A stretch of 64,000 bases of DNA. Origin: G963674955 sp963674955. Lineage in GTDB: Bacteria; Desulfobacterota; Desulfovibrionia; Desulfovibrionales; Desulfovibrionaceae. Positions 46,044-55,260 of this stretch are shown here, piece after piece (position 1 is the stretch's first letter; each line of letters opens with the position of its first letter). The stretch covers positions 186,001 through 250,000 of the forward strand of contig CAXXKR010000001.1 in the NCBI GenBank assembly GCA_963674955.2, in the 5' to 3' direction. The notes under the pieces were generated by a model that was given only the letters and a program-made list of their open reading frames with translations, made no database searches and was not told the origin of the DNA. Both the position numbers and the translations under genes were made by a program.

Positions 46044-46907
46044 TTACGTCGATTCGCGTTTGGCGTATTGCAAGTTATTGCTGAGGCGCGGTTCAGAGTA
46101 CTGTCCGGGCGTGGCTCCGAGGTACTGCTTGAACTTGTTGGAAAAATGGCTTTGGTCGGTGAATCCGGTCTCGGCCGCTACCTGTGCCGGGGGAGTGCCC
46201 ATGAGCAGGAGGCTTCTGGCCTTGTCGATGCGCATCTGGGTTTGAAAGGCGTGGGGGGGGAGTCCCACCGCCTTCTTGAAAACCCTCAACAGGTGGTATC
46301 GGCTCAGGTTCGTGGCTTTTGAAAGGTCCTTCAGGGAGACCTTGCGGCCCAGGTTGTCTCCGATGTAGTCCTTGACTCTTTGCACCGCCTGGTGTTCCTG
46401 TCCGGCCCCCGGAGAGCAGGGCGCAAGCCTCCCGTGGCTCGAGAGGAGAAGCCCAAAGGCCGAGAGCATGACGCTTTCCTTTTCCAACAGGCTTCCGCCG
46501 TGGGCCACAAGCCGGTTCAGCCGAAGCAGGAGCCTGGAGGCGAGGGGGGCCTTGACCACGGTTTTCGTGAACTCGGGCAGGACCTCTTCCTGTTGGAAAA
46601 TGTCCAGGGCGGCCTCGCGCATCCAGCGCTTGTCCGCATAGAACATCCGGTAGGTGATGCCCACGTCCTTTACGGGTATTCCAGAGTGAATCTGGCCCGG
46701 ATGGATCAGGGCCGTCTCGCCTGCCGAGACAAAGGCCTTGTCGTTGCCGATTCCAAGGCAGTACGCGCCTCCCTCTTCGGCCACGCCGATGGAGTAGGTG
46801 TCGTGGCTGTGGTTGGGAAAGGCAAAGGTGTCGTAGCGGGAAAAGCGGATCTCGAGGCTCTTGATGTCCGGGTCCCGCCAGAAGCAGACCTTGTCGCCGT
46901 TGTTCAT
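46044..46907 (-). CDS. AraC-family transcriptional regulator
   Basis: Start chosen at 46907 (MNNGDKVCFWRDP) behind GGAAGACACGAA; 287 residues. The N-terminal cupin is visible as FPNHSHDTYSIGVAEEG, the C-terminal AraC HTH as KVSLKDLSKATNLSRYHLLRVFKKA and TGFTDQSHFSNKFKQYLG. It is upstream of and on the same strand as the EamA transporter and probably activates it in response to a small ligand. Confidence 0.9.
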   Translation of the reverse strand: MNNGDKVCFWRDPDIKSLEIRFSRYDTFAFPNHSHDTYSIGVAEEGGAYCLGIGNDKAFVSAGETALIHPGQIHSGIPVKDVGITYRMFYADKRWMREAALDIFQQEEVLPEFTKTVVKAPLASRLLLRLNRLVAHGGSLLEKESVMLSAFGLLLSSHGRLAPCSPGAGQEHQAVQRVKDYIGDNLGRKVSLKDLSKATNLSRYHLLRVFKKAVGLPPHAFQTQMRIDKARSLLLMGTPPAQVAAETGFTDQSHFSNKFKQYLGATPGQYSEPRLSNNLQYAKREST

Positions 46908-47411
46908 TTCGTGTCTTCCGTGTCGGCCCGGCCTTGAAGGCGGACCTTTTTCCTTTGGTTCGCAGGCTAGCCTTTCGGTCCGGCCTTGTCTTGTAAAAAA
47001 TTGCTCAGGCGGCCCGTCTCCGGCCCGACTTCCCGTGGCCGGGAAGAACGTTGGCGGTTTTGGTTTTGGATTGTTGAGCCGGGCAAGGGAGCGGAACACC
47101 ATAAGTGTCGATAAGTTTACGGTAATCAGTAAAACTCTTTTTTATTAGTATAAACATGATAAATTGTAACGAAAAGGCAGTTTGCCGAAATGGTTGGGCC
47201 GTCTACTTGCGGTGCTTCCAGTCGGTCAAGGTGACAGTCTTTGCGCGGCCGCAAGAGTCCTTTTTGACTTGAGCTTGCGGCGCGGCCTGCGTAATAGAGT
47301 AATCGTCGGAAGGATGACGTGGAACATGGCGTGCCGCCTGCGGATTTGCTGCGGCAAATGCATAATGTTCAGGCGAGGCGACCTGGTGCCGGAGCCGACA
47401 GGGAACAGTGA
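46908..47411. other. intergenic region, no gene recognised
   Basis: 504 bases between the AraC gene and PhnN. AT-rich around 47130-47165. Short frames here have no supporting ribosome site or motif. Promoters of the divergent genes are expected but I could not assign them. Confidence 0.5.
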
Positions 47412-47960
47412 ATGGGCAAAGAACGATTGATTTACGTGATAGGGGCTTCCGGATGCGGAAAGGACAGTGTCATGGCCTATGCCAGGGAACGCTGCCCTGC
47501 ACATGAGGCGGCCTTTGCCCATCGCTACATTACCCGCCCGCCCGGCATCGGAGGCGAGAACCATGTGGCGCTGACACCTGAAGAGTTCCAGGCCCGCCGG
47601 GACAAGGGGCTGTTCGTGTTGAGTTGGGACAGCCACGGCCTGAGCTACGGCATCGGCATTGAGGTCGATTCCTGGCTGAAGTCGGGCCTGAGCGTGGTCA
47701 TGAACGGCTCCAGAGCCTATCTGCCGGAAGCCTCAAGGCGTTACCCGAATCTGGTTCCGGTCCTGATCGAGGTTGAAATGGAAATCTTGCGCCACCGACT
47801 GGACGCCAGGGGACGCGAGGGCCAGGAGGATATCCGGAAAAGGCTGGACCGCGCCCTTGTACATGTCGACGTTGTTCACCCCCGACTGGTGCGCATTGAC
47901 AACAGCGGAAAGCTGGGCAAGGCTGGCGCGGCCCTGCTGGAAATCCTGCTGGGCGAATAA
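47412..47960 (+). CDS. phnN: ribose 1,5-bisphosphate phosphokinase, PhnN-type
   Basis: 182 residues with P-loop GASGCGKDS at about 11-19, a guanylate-kinase-like fold, and the PhnN pattern HRYITRPPGIGGENHVAL. PhnN phosphorylates ribose 1,5-bisphosphate to PRPP, feeding nucleotide synthesis and following C-P lyase. No other phn gene is present in the window, so phosphonate use is not shown by context. A HAD hydrolase follows 16 bases downstream. Confidence 0.85.
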   Translation: MGKERLIYVIGASGCGKDSVMAYARERCPAHEAAFAHRYITRPPGIGGENHVALTPEEFQARRDKGLFVLSWDSHGLSYGIGIEVDSWLKSGLSVVMNGSRAYLPEASRRYPNLVPVLIEVEMEILRHRLDARGREGQEDIRKRLDRALVHVDVVHPRLVRIDNSGKLGKAGAALLEILLGE

Positions 47961-47976
47961 TCCAAAAGGCCTTGCA

Positions 47977-48612
47977 ATGAATTCAAGAACAATATCCGCC
48001 CTCCCCGAAGCGGCCAAGGCGATCATCTTTGATTGCGACGGGGTGCTCATCGACTCCTGGGAATCGACAATGCATTATTTCAAGTGCGTGCTCGACCGGC
48101 TGGGCCTAGGCCCGGTGCCCAAGGAGGACGAGGATTACTGCTTCGTGCATACCGTGCGGGAAAGCCTGGAGCACATGGTCCCTTCCTCACGCCACCACGA
48201 ACTGCCAGAAGCCCTGGCCTCGGTCTCAGTGAACGAGATACTGGACAGGGTCAGGCGTCAGCCGCGGATCAGCGAATTTCTGGCCATGCTCAAGGCAAAG
48301 GAGTTAAGGTTGGCCGTGAACACCAACGGAGGTGGAGAGGCGCGCACTGTCCTGGATCATCTGGGACTTCTCGGCCACTTCGACATGGTGGTCACGTCCC
48401 ACGATGTTGAGCAGGGCAAGCCCGCGCCGGACGGTGTTTTGCTGATCCTGGATTTTTTCGGACTCAGGCCGGAGCAGTGCCTGTTCATCGGCGACTCCTT
48501 CATAGACCAGGCCACGGCAAGGGCCGCCGGCGTGCCTTTTTGGTCCTACGGCCATACTCCTCTTGAGGGCGAGGGGCATATTCTTTCCTATGCGGACTAT
48601 CTGCCCGCCTGA
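47977..48612 (+). CDS. HAD-superfamily phosphatase
   Basis: 211 residues. Motif I DCDGVLIDS (FDCDGVL), motif II NTNGG, motif III around GKPAPDG and motif IV GDSFID are all present, in the order of subfamily I HAD hydrolases. It probably removes a phosphate from a small metabolite. It starts 16 bases after phnN. The pairing suggests a phosphorylated sugar or phosphonate-derived substrate, but this is an inference. Confidence 0.88.
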   Translation: MNSRTISALPEAAKAIIFDCDGVLIDSWESTMHYFKCVLDRLGLGPVPKEDEDYCFVHTVRESLEHMVPSSRHHELPEALASVSVNEILDRVRRQPRISEFLAMLKAKELRLAVNTNGGGEARTVLDHLGLLGHFDMVVTSHDVEQGKPAPDGVLLILDFFGLRPEQCLFIGDSFIDQATARAAGVPFWSYGHTPLEGEGHILSYADYLPA

Positions 48613-48624
48613 GCCGGTCCGGGC

Positions 48625-50007
48625 CTAGAAGAGCACCGGGTCCGGCAGCCGGTCCGAAAGCAGGTCCGCGAGAACCGACAAACCCTTGCGAAGCTCCGCG
48701 CGGCTGGAGGCTCCGGTCAGGGAAACCCTGGCCGCGGCAGGCGCGCGGGAATCGCCCACCACGAATCTCTCGGCTCCCAGAACGTTCACTCCCGCCTCGC
48801 GCGCCCTGGCCTCGAACATCTGGCCGGTCCAGTGTTCCGGAAGTTCCAGCCAGATGAAAAAGCCCGTGGGCAGGCCCTTGAAGCGGTGGTCCCGCAATAT
48901 CTCCCCGGCGATTTCAAAACGGACCCCGGCCTCGATCCTTTTGGCCGCCACCGTGCGCTCGGCAGTGCCGTCCTTGATCCACATGCAGGCCAGCTCAACG
49001 TTCAGGGAAGGGGTCATCCAGACCGTGTTCAGCACGGCCCTTGACAGCGGCTTCCTGAAGCGGTCGGGCGCTGACAAAAAGGCCACGCGCAGTCCCGGGG
49101 CCAGGGCCTTGGAGACTCCGGCCACGTATACCGTGTTGTCCGGGGCAGTTGCGGCCACGGGGGGCAGCCTCCCCGGCGCTGTCAGGTCGTAGGCGTCGTC
49201 CTCGATGATGGTCAGGCCGTGGCGCAAAGCCACGAGGGCCAGGTCTTCCCTGCGCTCCCTGGACATGGAGGAGGTGGTGGGGTTGTGCACGCCGGGCATG
49301 AGATAGACTCCCTTGACGCTTTCGCGGCGGCAGGCCCGGTCCAGCCCCTGAGGGGTCATGCCCTGGTCGTCCATTTCAATGGGCGCCAGCCTGAGGCCGA
49401 GCATTCCGGCCAGGGACTTGGCTCCGGGATAGCTCAGGCAGTCCATGGCGATGCGCTCTCCGAAACTGAACAGGGACGAAAAGCAGCAGGTCAGGGCGTG
49501 CTGGCCGCCGGAGCAGACGATGATGTTGTCCGGCGAGGTGTCCAGGCCGTATTTCGAGGCCCAGAACGCGCCGACCTTTCTGTGCTCAGGCAGGCCGCGA
49601 GGGTCGGTGTATTGCAGATATGTGCCGGGCGATCTGCGCCGGGCCAGCCGCTTCAATCCCTCGCCCAGGTCCGGGTCCAGGCCGTAAAGGGGGGTGATGA
49701 ACCCCATCTCGAGGGTTCCGGGATTCATGGAGTCGAAGGAGACAATGGACGCGGCCGTGGCCGCATCCGAGGCCACGAATGTTCCCCGGCCCACCGTACC
49801 GGCCACCAGTCCGCGCCTTTCCGCCTCTCCGTAACCCTTGGTCACGGTGCTGACGTTCAGTCCCAGGTCGTCGGCAAGCTCCCGGTGGGTGGGCAGTTTC
49901 TGGCCCGGAGAAAGCTTTCCGGAAGCGATGTCCAGCTCGATTGAATCTGCCAGCGCCCTGTAGGCCGGGCCATTGTCTTTTTGTAGGGTCGGAATCCATT
50001 TTGTCAT
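48625..50007 (-). CDS. MocR-type regulator (GntR HTH plus aminotransferase domain)
   Basis: Start chosen at 50007; the frame extends to 50046. 460 residues. Winged-helix HTH at about 10-75 (ELDIASGKLSPGQKLPTHRELAD and TVTKGYGEAERRGLV), then a class I aminotransferase domain with the PLP lysine in GVSKALAPGLRVAFL. MocR proteins bind DNA and use a PLP-bound ligand to switch genes; often the neighbouring transporter is the target. The divergent LysE-type exporter gene supports that. Confidence 0.9.
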   Translation of the reverse strand: MTKWIPTLQKDNGPAYRALADSIELDIASGKLSPGQKLPTHRELADDLGLNVSTVTKGYGEAERRGLVAGTVGRGTFVASDAATAASIVSFDSMNPGTLEMGFITPLYGLDPDLGEGLKRLARRRSPGTYLQYTDPRGLPEHRKVGAFWASKYGLDTSPDNIIVCSGGQHALTCCFSSLFSFGERIAMDCLSYPGAKSLAGMLGLRLAPIEMDDQGMTPQGLDRACRRESVKGVYLMPGVHNPTTSSMSRERREDLALVALRHGLTIIEDDAYDLTAPGRLPPVAATAPDNTVYVAGVSKALAPGLRVAFLSAPDRFRKPLSRAVLNTVWMTPSLNVELACMWIKDGTAERTVAAKRIEAGVRFEIAGEILRDHRFKGLPTGFFIWLELPEHWTGQMFEARAREAGVNVLGAERFVVGDSRAPAAARVSLTGASSRAELRKGLSVLADLLSDRLPDPVLF

Positions 50008-50023
50008 GCAGACAATAATTACA

Positions 50024-50043
50024 TTGACACCACACAATGTCAA
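50024..50043. promoter_or_regulatory. inverted repeat TTGACA-N8-TGTCAA in the MocR/LysE intergenic region
   Basis: Perfect six-base arms around an eight-base centre, located between the two divergent genes. Probable MocR operator; note that TTGACA also resembles a -35 box. Confidence 0.5.
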
Positions 50044-50113
50044 CAATACTAACCATGATCAAGATTCCCGCTTCCGGTCGCCTTGGCCGGGGGTAAAGAG
50101 GAGGTTGATCCCA

Positions 50114-50704
50114 ATGCATGACAACATCTGGCCTTTTCTGTTTTTTGTGGTGGCCATGACCGGAACTCCCGGCCCGGGCAACCTGACCATGATGGCCATG
50201 GGCCAGGCCACCGGATTTCGCAGCGCCATGCCCTTCCTGTGCGGCGCGGCAATCGGTTTCAGCGTGCTGTGCACTGTTGTAGCGTCCGGACTGGGCGAGC
50301 TTTTCCTGGCTTCGCCCTCCGTGGCCTCGGCCATGCGTGTGGCCGGAACGGCCTACATCGTCTATTTGGCGGTGAAGATATTGAAAATGCAGGTGAGGGA
50401 GCCGGAGAAGCGCAAGAGCCTGTCCTTTGTGGAGGGTCTGCTCATCCATCCGTTGAACCCCAAGAGCTGGGCCATGTCCGTGGTCGGGGTCAGCCAGTTC
50501 ACCGATCCCGCCCGCCCCTATGCCTCAAGGGTGGGGTTGTTCGTGCTGGCTTTTCTGGTTGGTCTGATGCTGTTTCACAGCCTCTGGTGCGCGGCCGGGG
50601 CCTCCCTGCCGAGACTGATGAGTTCAAAAGGCCTTCTTGCCGGCCTGAATTACGTCATGGTCGGCCTCATGGTCGGGGCCACGGTCTATGCGCTGTTCAT
50701 ATAG
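50114..50704 (+). CDS. LysE-family amino-acid exporter
   Basis: ATG 50114 follows GAGGTTGATCCC; 196 residues. Six membrane helices, the TGTPGPGNLTMMAMGQATG signature of LysE/RhtB exporters near the N-terminus and HPLNPKSW in the middle. Exports an amino acid or derivative; substrate unknown. Divergent from the MocR gene, which probably controls it. Confidence 0.9.
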   Translation: MHDNIWPFLFFVVAMTGTPGPGNLTMMAMGQATGFRSAMPFLCGAAIGFSVLCTVVASGLGELFLASPSVASAMRVAGTAYIVYLAVKILKMQVREPEKRKSLSFVEGLLIHPLNPKSWAMSVVGVSQFTDPARPYASRVGLFVLAFLVGLMLFHSLWCAAGASLPRLMSSKGLLAGLNYVMVGLMVGATVYALFI

Positions 50705-50719
50705 CAAAGCAGTGTCGGT

Positions 50720-52171
50720 TCAGATGGAAACCACCGAGTTCCGTCCGTCTTTCTTGGCCTTGTACAGGGCCTTGTCAACGCGCAGCAAAACATTGTCCAG
50801 GGTTTCGCCCTGAACGTACTGAGTGACCCCGCAACTGACGGTCGTCGTTGCCCCTTCAGGGCCGTCCAGGCCCTGCCCGGCAAAGACGGTGCGCACTCGT
50901 TCGGCAATGGTCAGGGCTTCCGACAGGGGGCATTCAGCAAGGACCGTGAACTCGTCTCCGCCCCAGCGGGCCATGGTGTCCGAGGGACGGATGCTTTCCT
51001 GGATGATTTCGGCCAGGGCGACAAGCACCTTGTCTCCGTGGACATGGCCGCGCTGGTCGTTGATCTCCTTGAACCTGTCGATGTCGATGAGCAGGATGGA
51101 AAAGGGGTTTCCGTGGCGGGCGTTGCGGGCCTGGGCCTTGCTGAAGTGTGGGCCGAAAGCCCGGCGATTGTAGACCTTGGTAAGTTCGTCCGTCAGGGCC
51201 ATGCGCTCCAGCCGGGACTGAAAGTGGTTGATGGTGAACACGCTCAAGGCAATGACGATCAGCGAGGCCAGAAGGCCGATGACGACTGTGTTGACAAGGT
51301 TTCTCCGGGCAGAGGACAGGGCCGTGTTCTCGTCCTGCTCGACAACGAGAAACCAGTCCAGGGCCGGGATGTAACGCACCGTCAGCAGGACCCGGCCATG
51401 CTCGCTGTCGTATTCGAAGTTGGCCGGTGCGCCGCGCTCCAGGAGTATCTTGTTTTTCAGCGCGCCGATTCCCGGCAAATCTTCCAGGTTGGTTTTCAGG
51501 ATCATGGAACGGTCTGAATGGACCTGTATCAGGCCGGTGGTGTCGAACATGAACAGGCGGCGTCCGAATTTTTCCTGGGTGGTTTTCAGCAGGGAGGCGG
51601 CCTGGTCCATTTTCAGGCCAACGCCCGTGACGCCCAGAAGCCTGCCTTGGTCATCATGCACGCTGAAATTGATGAATATGGTCAGTATGTTGCCCGCAGC
51701 CTGGTTGGTGTCCACGTCAAGCTGGTATTCTTTTCCCGAGTCAATGAAGTCGTAATACCAGACATCATGGCTGTCGTTTTTGCTGATACGTTTGAGGATG
51801 CCCTGGTCATAATAGTAGTTGCCGGTGGTCTCGGAAACAAAAAACGAGGAAAAGTAGCCGTATTTGTCCATGATCTTTTTGAGATATCTGGACAAAAGAA
51901 GGATGTCCTTTTCCCCGGAATTAATCCAGTTCTTGAGGAAGGCGTCGTTGGCCATGGTTGACGAGACGTGGATGGGTCTGGACAGGGTCTGGAGAATCTC
52001 GGAGTAGATGGTGTCCCTGGTCAGGGGCAGGGACGAGGTGAATATCTCCTTGCGTACCGAGTTTCTGGAGACTTGGTAATTTATGATGCTCGTGGCCAGG
52101 ACCGCCACCAGCATTATGAGTGAAATGGCCAGGATCAGTCTGGTTTTCAGGGAAAAGGTGTTTTTGGGCAT
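50720..52171 (-). CDS. membrane diguanylate cyclase with Cache sensor
   Basis: 483 residues. Membrane helix at about 9-31, periplasmic dCache-like sensor about 32-300 (YLKKIMDKYGYFSSFFVSETTG, VTGVGLKMD, YIPALDWFLVVEQD), second helix about 290-315, then GGDEF with DELTKVYNRRAFG and RWGGDEFTV. The active site is intact, so c-di-GMP synthesis from GTP is expected, driven by a periplasmic ligand. It is a stand-alone gene. Confidence 0.92.
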   Translation of the reverse strand: MPKNTFSLKTRLILAISLIMLVAVLATSIINYQVSRNSVRKEIFTSSLPLTRDTIYSEILQTLSRPIHVSSTMANDAFLKNWINSGEKDILLLSRYLKKIMDKYGYFSSFFVSETTGNYYYDQGILKRISKNDSHDVWYYDFIDSGKEYQLDVDTNQAAGNILTIFINFSVHDDQGRLLGVTGVGLKMDQAASLLKTTQEKFGRRLFMFDTTGLIQVHSDRSMILKTNLEDLPGIGALKNKILLERGAPANFEYDSEHGRVLLTVRYIPALDWFLVVEQDENTALSSARRNLVNTVVIGLLASLIVIALSVFTINHFQSRLERMALTDELTKVYNRRAFGPHFSKAQARNARHGNPFSILLIDIDRFKEINDQRGHVHGDKVLVALAEIIQESIRPSDTMARWGGDEFTVLAECPLSEALTIAERVRTVFAGQGLDGPEGATTTVSCGVTQYVQGETLDNVLLRVDKALYKAKKDGRNSVVSI

Positions 52172-52308
52172 GTCTGGAATCTTTCTGCTCGATTATTGGT
52201 CTGTTCGGCCCAAAGGGGCGCGGTTGTGTCCAGCAATATCAATAACAGAGAGGGGCATGGCCTGACAATGACGAATAATCGCTTGTGGGGTCGGGATTGG
52301 CGGAAACA

Positions 52309-53421
52309 TTAAAGCCTGCAGTACGGCTGGCGCATTCCCTGCTTGGTGAAAACGATCTGCCAGAGCTGCATGCTCCGGGCCCTGAAGGCTCCGGCGCAGG
52401 AAAGCAGGTAGTAGTTCCACATGCGCTTGAAGGTCTTGCCAAAGCCAAGGCTCAGGTTGTTCCACGATTTTTCGAAATTGGCCTGCCAAGCCATGAGCGT
52501 CTTGTCGTAATGGGGGCCGAAATTGTGCCAGTCCTCCATGACAAACAGGCCGTCCGCGGCCTTGGCCATGTCCGCTATGCCCGGCACCAGGCCGCGGGGA
52601 AAGATGTACTTGCTGATCCATGGATCGCAGCGGTCCTTGGATTCGTTGTCCCCGATGGTGTGCAGCAGGAGGATGCCCCTGCTGTCGAGAAGACGGTGGA
52701 CGGTGTTCATGAAGATGCGGTGGTTCTTGCGGCCAACGTGCTCGAACATGCCCACGGACACGATCTTGCTGAACCGCCCCTGCACTTCGCGGTAGTCCTT
52801 GCGCTCGATTTTGACGGGCAGTCCCGCGCAATACTGAGCGGCGTAGTCGGTTTGTTCGCGGGAGATGTTCACGGCCGTGACTTGGCAGCCCCGGGTCTCG
52901 GCGGCGTAGCGGGCCAAACCGCCCCAGCCGCAGCCGATGTCCAGGAGGCTGTCCTGCGGACCCAGTTCCAGCTTGTTGCAGATCATTTCAAGCTTGCGGA
53001 TTTGGGCCTGTTCCAGGTCGTCGCCGTTGATAAAGTAGGCGCAGCTGTATTGCTTGTTCTGGTCCAGAAAAGACAGGAACAGGTCGTTGGAAAGGTCGTA
53101 ATGCCTTCGGGCCACGTGACGCGCGCCGCGCTTTGTCTGCAGGTTTATGAATTTTCTCGGCAGGTTTGCGAGACAGAGAAGAAGGCTGTCCTGAACCCTT
53201 TTGTCCGCTTCAGCAATGAGCAGGCGGCAAATGAATTCGTCAATTCGGCGGCAGTCCCACCATCCCTGCATGTAGCCTTCGCCCAGACCCAGATTCTTGT
53301 GCCTTAGCATTCGCCCGAAAATGCGCTGGTCATGGACCTGCATGTCCTGCGGACCGGGTCCGTTGATCGCGATTCCAGCCTTTTCCAGTAGCGGTTCGAT
53401 AAAGTTTCTGGCTTTGAACAT
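52309..53421 (-). CDS. cfa: cyclopropane-fatty-acyl-phospholipid synthase
   Basis: 370 residues. SAM-binding motif LDIGCGWGGLARYA, the catalytic regions HYDLSNDLFLSFLD, YSCAYF and VGMFEHVG, and a normal overall length. The enzyme methylenates unsaturated acyl chains of membrane phospholipids using S-adenosylmethionine at the inner membrane. No operon partner; a stress-linked membrane role is expected. Confidence 0.93.
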   Translation of the reverse strand: MFKARNFIEPLLEKAGIAINGPGPQDMQVHDQRIFGRMLRHKNLGLGEGYMQGWWDCRRIDEFICRLLIAEADKRVQDSLLLCLANLPRKFINLQTKRGARHVARRHYDLSNDLFLSFLDQNKQYSCAYFINGDDLEQAQIRKLEMICNKLELGPQDSLLDIGCGWGGLARYAAETRGCQVTAVNISREQTDYAAQYCAGLPVKIERKDYREVQGRFSKIVSVGMFEHVGRKNHRIFMNTVHRLLDSRGILLLHTIGDNESKDRCDPWISKYIFPRGLVPGIADMAKAADGLFVMEDWHNFGPHYDKTLMAWQANFEKSWNNLSLGFGKTFKRMWNYYLLSCAGAFRARSMQLWQIVFTKQGMRQPYCRL

Positions 53422-53682
53422 GGCTGACCCCGTTTGGTTTTGGGTGCATATTCATGAAATCCATAGAGTCGCGGCCAGCCGTTCTAGAAGAGCTTTCGTT
53501 TGTTCGGCACGCAGGAGAATGGCCGGGCGAAACATTTTGCACAAGCATAGGACAAATCGGGCCGCTTTACCAGAGGGGCGAAGTTTTTTTCGTCAATGCT
53601 GTATTGTGAGAGGCTTACCGGTTTATTGTCCTAAACGGGCTTTTGATCGGTGGGTCGGCACGCGCCTTTGATTGGGCGGCAC

Positions 53683-54024
53683 TTAGTCGATAAGTCCGTT
53701 TTCCTCCAACAGGCCCACGACCAGAGACGTTTCGGACCAGGCCATGGTGCCTCCGAGGGATACGGCCACTGCGCAGGTCTCAAGTATTTCCTGGGCCGTG
53801 GCGCCCTCCTTGATCGCCATTTCCGCCTGGCCCAAAATGCAGCCCGCGCAACCGGAAACCAATGCTCCGCAAAGGGCCATGAGTTTTTTTGTTTTGGAAT
53901 CAAGAGCTCCCGGCTTGTAGGACTCTTCGTAACATGAAAGGTAAACGTCTTTGGATACTGGTGAGATGTCCAAATACTTCCTGCATTTTTTTCTGATCAC
54001 TTCAAGCTGCTTGCCTGTGTTCAT
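53683..54024 (-). CDS. carboxymuconolactone decarboxylase/AhpD-like protein
   Basis: 113 residues. The AhpD core reads MALCGALVSGCAGCILGQ, with the CxxC that relays thiol reduction in AhpD, but the usual downstream His is replaced by Gln. No adjacent alkyl hydroperoxide reductase. Function could be peroxide-related or a metabolic decarboxylase. Confidence 0.8.
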   Translation of the reverse strand: MNTGKQLEVIRKKCRKYLDISPVSKDVYLSCYEESYKPGALDSKTKKLMALCGALVSGCAGCILGQAEMAIKEGATAQEILETCAVAVSLGGTMAWSETSLVVGLLEENGLID

Positions 54025-54131
54025 TATTGACAGCCTTGTGTTTTGGGGTTGAGGATTGGGTTGACAATTGGACGCGCTGCGGAAAGCTGTTGAGCCTTGT
54101 CGGAAGAGGTCGGTATAAATACAACCCCTGG

Positions 54132-55247
54132 CTATCGGGTCGCCCGGTTGTCCATGACCACGACAGGTTCAATGACGCCGAGAGAGACGTGAAAGGCCTT
54201 GAGGCGCATCAGGGAGGCCTTGCTCAGGGCCTGTCCGCGCAACAGAAGCTTGGCGCCCTCGTTGTTGACCATGTCCTCGGCCATGACCATGCCTTCCTCC
54301 AGTTCGTCCACGCTCAGGTTCCGGCATGATTCCGTTTGGGTCATGGTCGCAATGCCGAGCATGGCCGCCACCACTTTGGGGTCGTATGTGTCCTTTTTCT
54401 TGCGCATGACTTCAAGGATTTTTTCCGCCGGCGCGCCCTTGCGCTGCATGCGGTCCAAATCCAGGGCCGCCTTGATTATCCGGGCCTCCAAAGGCTGGCC
54501 GTCGTTGACCGTGTCGTGTTGGTGACGGATGATGTTTGCCACGTCCGCCATCTGGTCGATGTTTTCCAAGAGGCTGCAGGCTATGCTGGGGTGCATTCCG
54601 AAGATTTGCTTCTCTTCAGGGGACAGGCTTTGGCCTTTGTCCATTTTTGTGATGATCTCCGAGGGCAGGGCCACGCACCCGATGTGCGAAAGCATCACGG
54701 CCAGTTCCAGCCTCCAGGGAGACTTGACCTTGAGGGCCTTGCCCGTGGCCAGGACGTTTTCCTTGATGCGTCTGGCAAAACCCATGGCTTCGGGGTTCAC
54801 GAGATCCAGGATGTCCGCCAGGGCCTTGACGCTGCCCATCAGGGTGCTGCGCATGGCCTGGCGCTCCTTTCTCATTTCCTCGTGACGATCAAGCCCGCCT
54901 CTGATTTCCTTCAAAAGATCCTCGGGGGCGCAGGGTTTTGGAATGTACTTGTAGGCCTGGCCCCTGTTCAACGCGTCCAACGCGTCCTTGAATCGGTCGG
55001 CGGCCGTCAGGACCATGCGGATCGTGTTTGGGCTGCCCTTTTTGGCGGCGGCCAGAAACGCCGTTCCGTCTTCACCGTTCAGGTTCAACTCGGCAACCAG
55101 CAGGGCCACTTCCCTTTTTCCGCTCAGAATCCTGCCCGCCTCGGAATAGCTCGTGGCAAGCCGAAGCTCGCAGTCGGCCAGTTCTTTGGCGGGAAGGCTT
55201 TTCAGGACGGTCTCGTTTTCATCTATGAACAGGATCAATTTGGTCAT
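54132..55247 (-). CDS. receiver-HD protein with a degenerate HD-GYP domain
   Basis: 371 residues. An N-terminal receiver has acidic FIDE but Glu53 (VAELNLNGEDG) where Asp is expected, so phosphorylation is doubtful. The C-terminal part aligns with HD-GYP, yet the HD dyad reads SH (MLSHIGCVALPSEII) and the GYP loop reads HQHDTVNDGQP. Catalysis of c-di-GMP hydrolysis is therefore unlikely; binding or docking remains possible. It starts 13 bases after the FapA gene on the same strand, so an operon is likely. Confidence 0.85.
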   Translation of the reverse strand: MTKLILFIDENETVLKSLPAKELADCELRLATSYSEAGRILSGKREVALLVAELNLNGEDGTAFLAAAKKGSPNTIRMVLTAADRFKDALDALNRGQAYKYIPKPCAPEDLLKEIRGGLDRHEEMRKERQAMRSTLMGSVKALADILDLVNPEAMGFARRIKENVLATGKALKVKSPWRLELAVMLSHIGCVALPSEIITKMDKGQSLSPEEKQIFGMHPSIACSLLENIDQMADVANIIRHQHDTVNDGQPLEARIIKAALDLDRMQRKGAPAEKILEVMRKKKDTYDPKVVAAMLGIATMTQTESCRNLSVDELEEGMVMAEDMVNNEGAKLLLRGQALSKASLMRLKAFHVSLGVIEPVVVMDNRATR

Positions 55248-55260
55248 TGTCGCCTTCCCT

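Noticed and set aside
47182..47430. Short open frame before phnN
   Set aside because: Overlaps the phnN start, has no ribosome site and no recognisable product.
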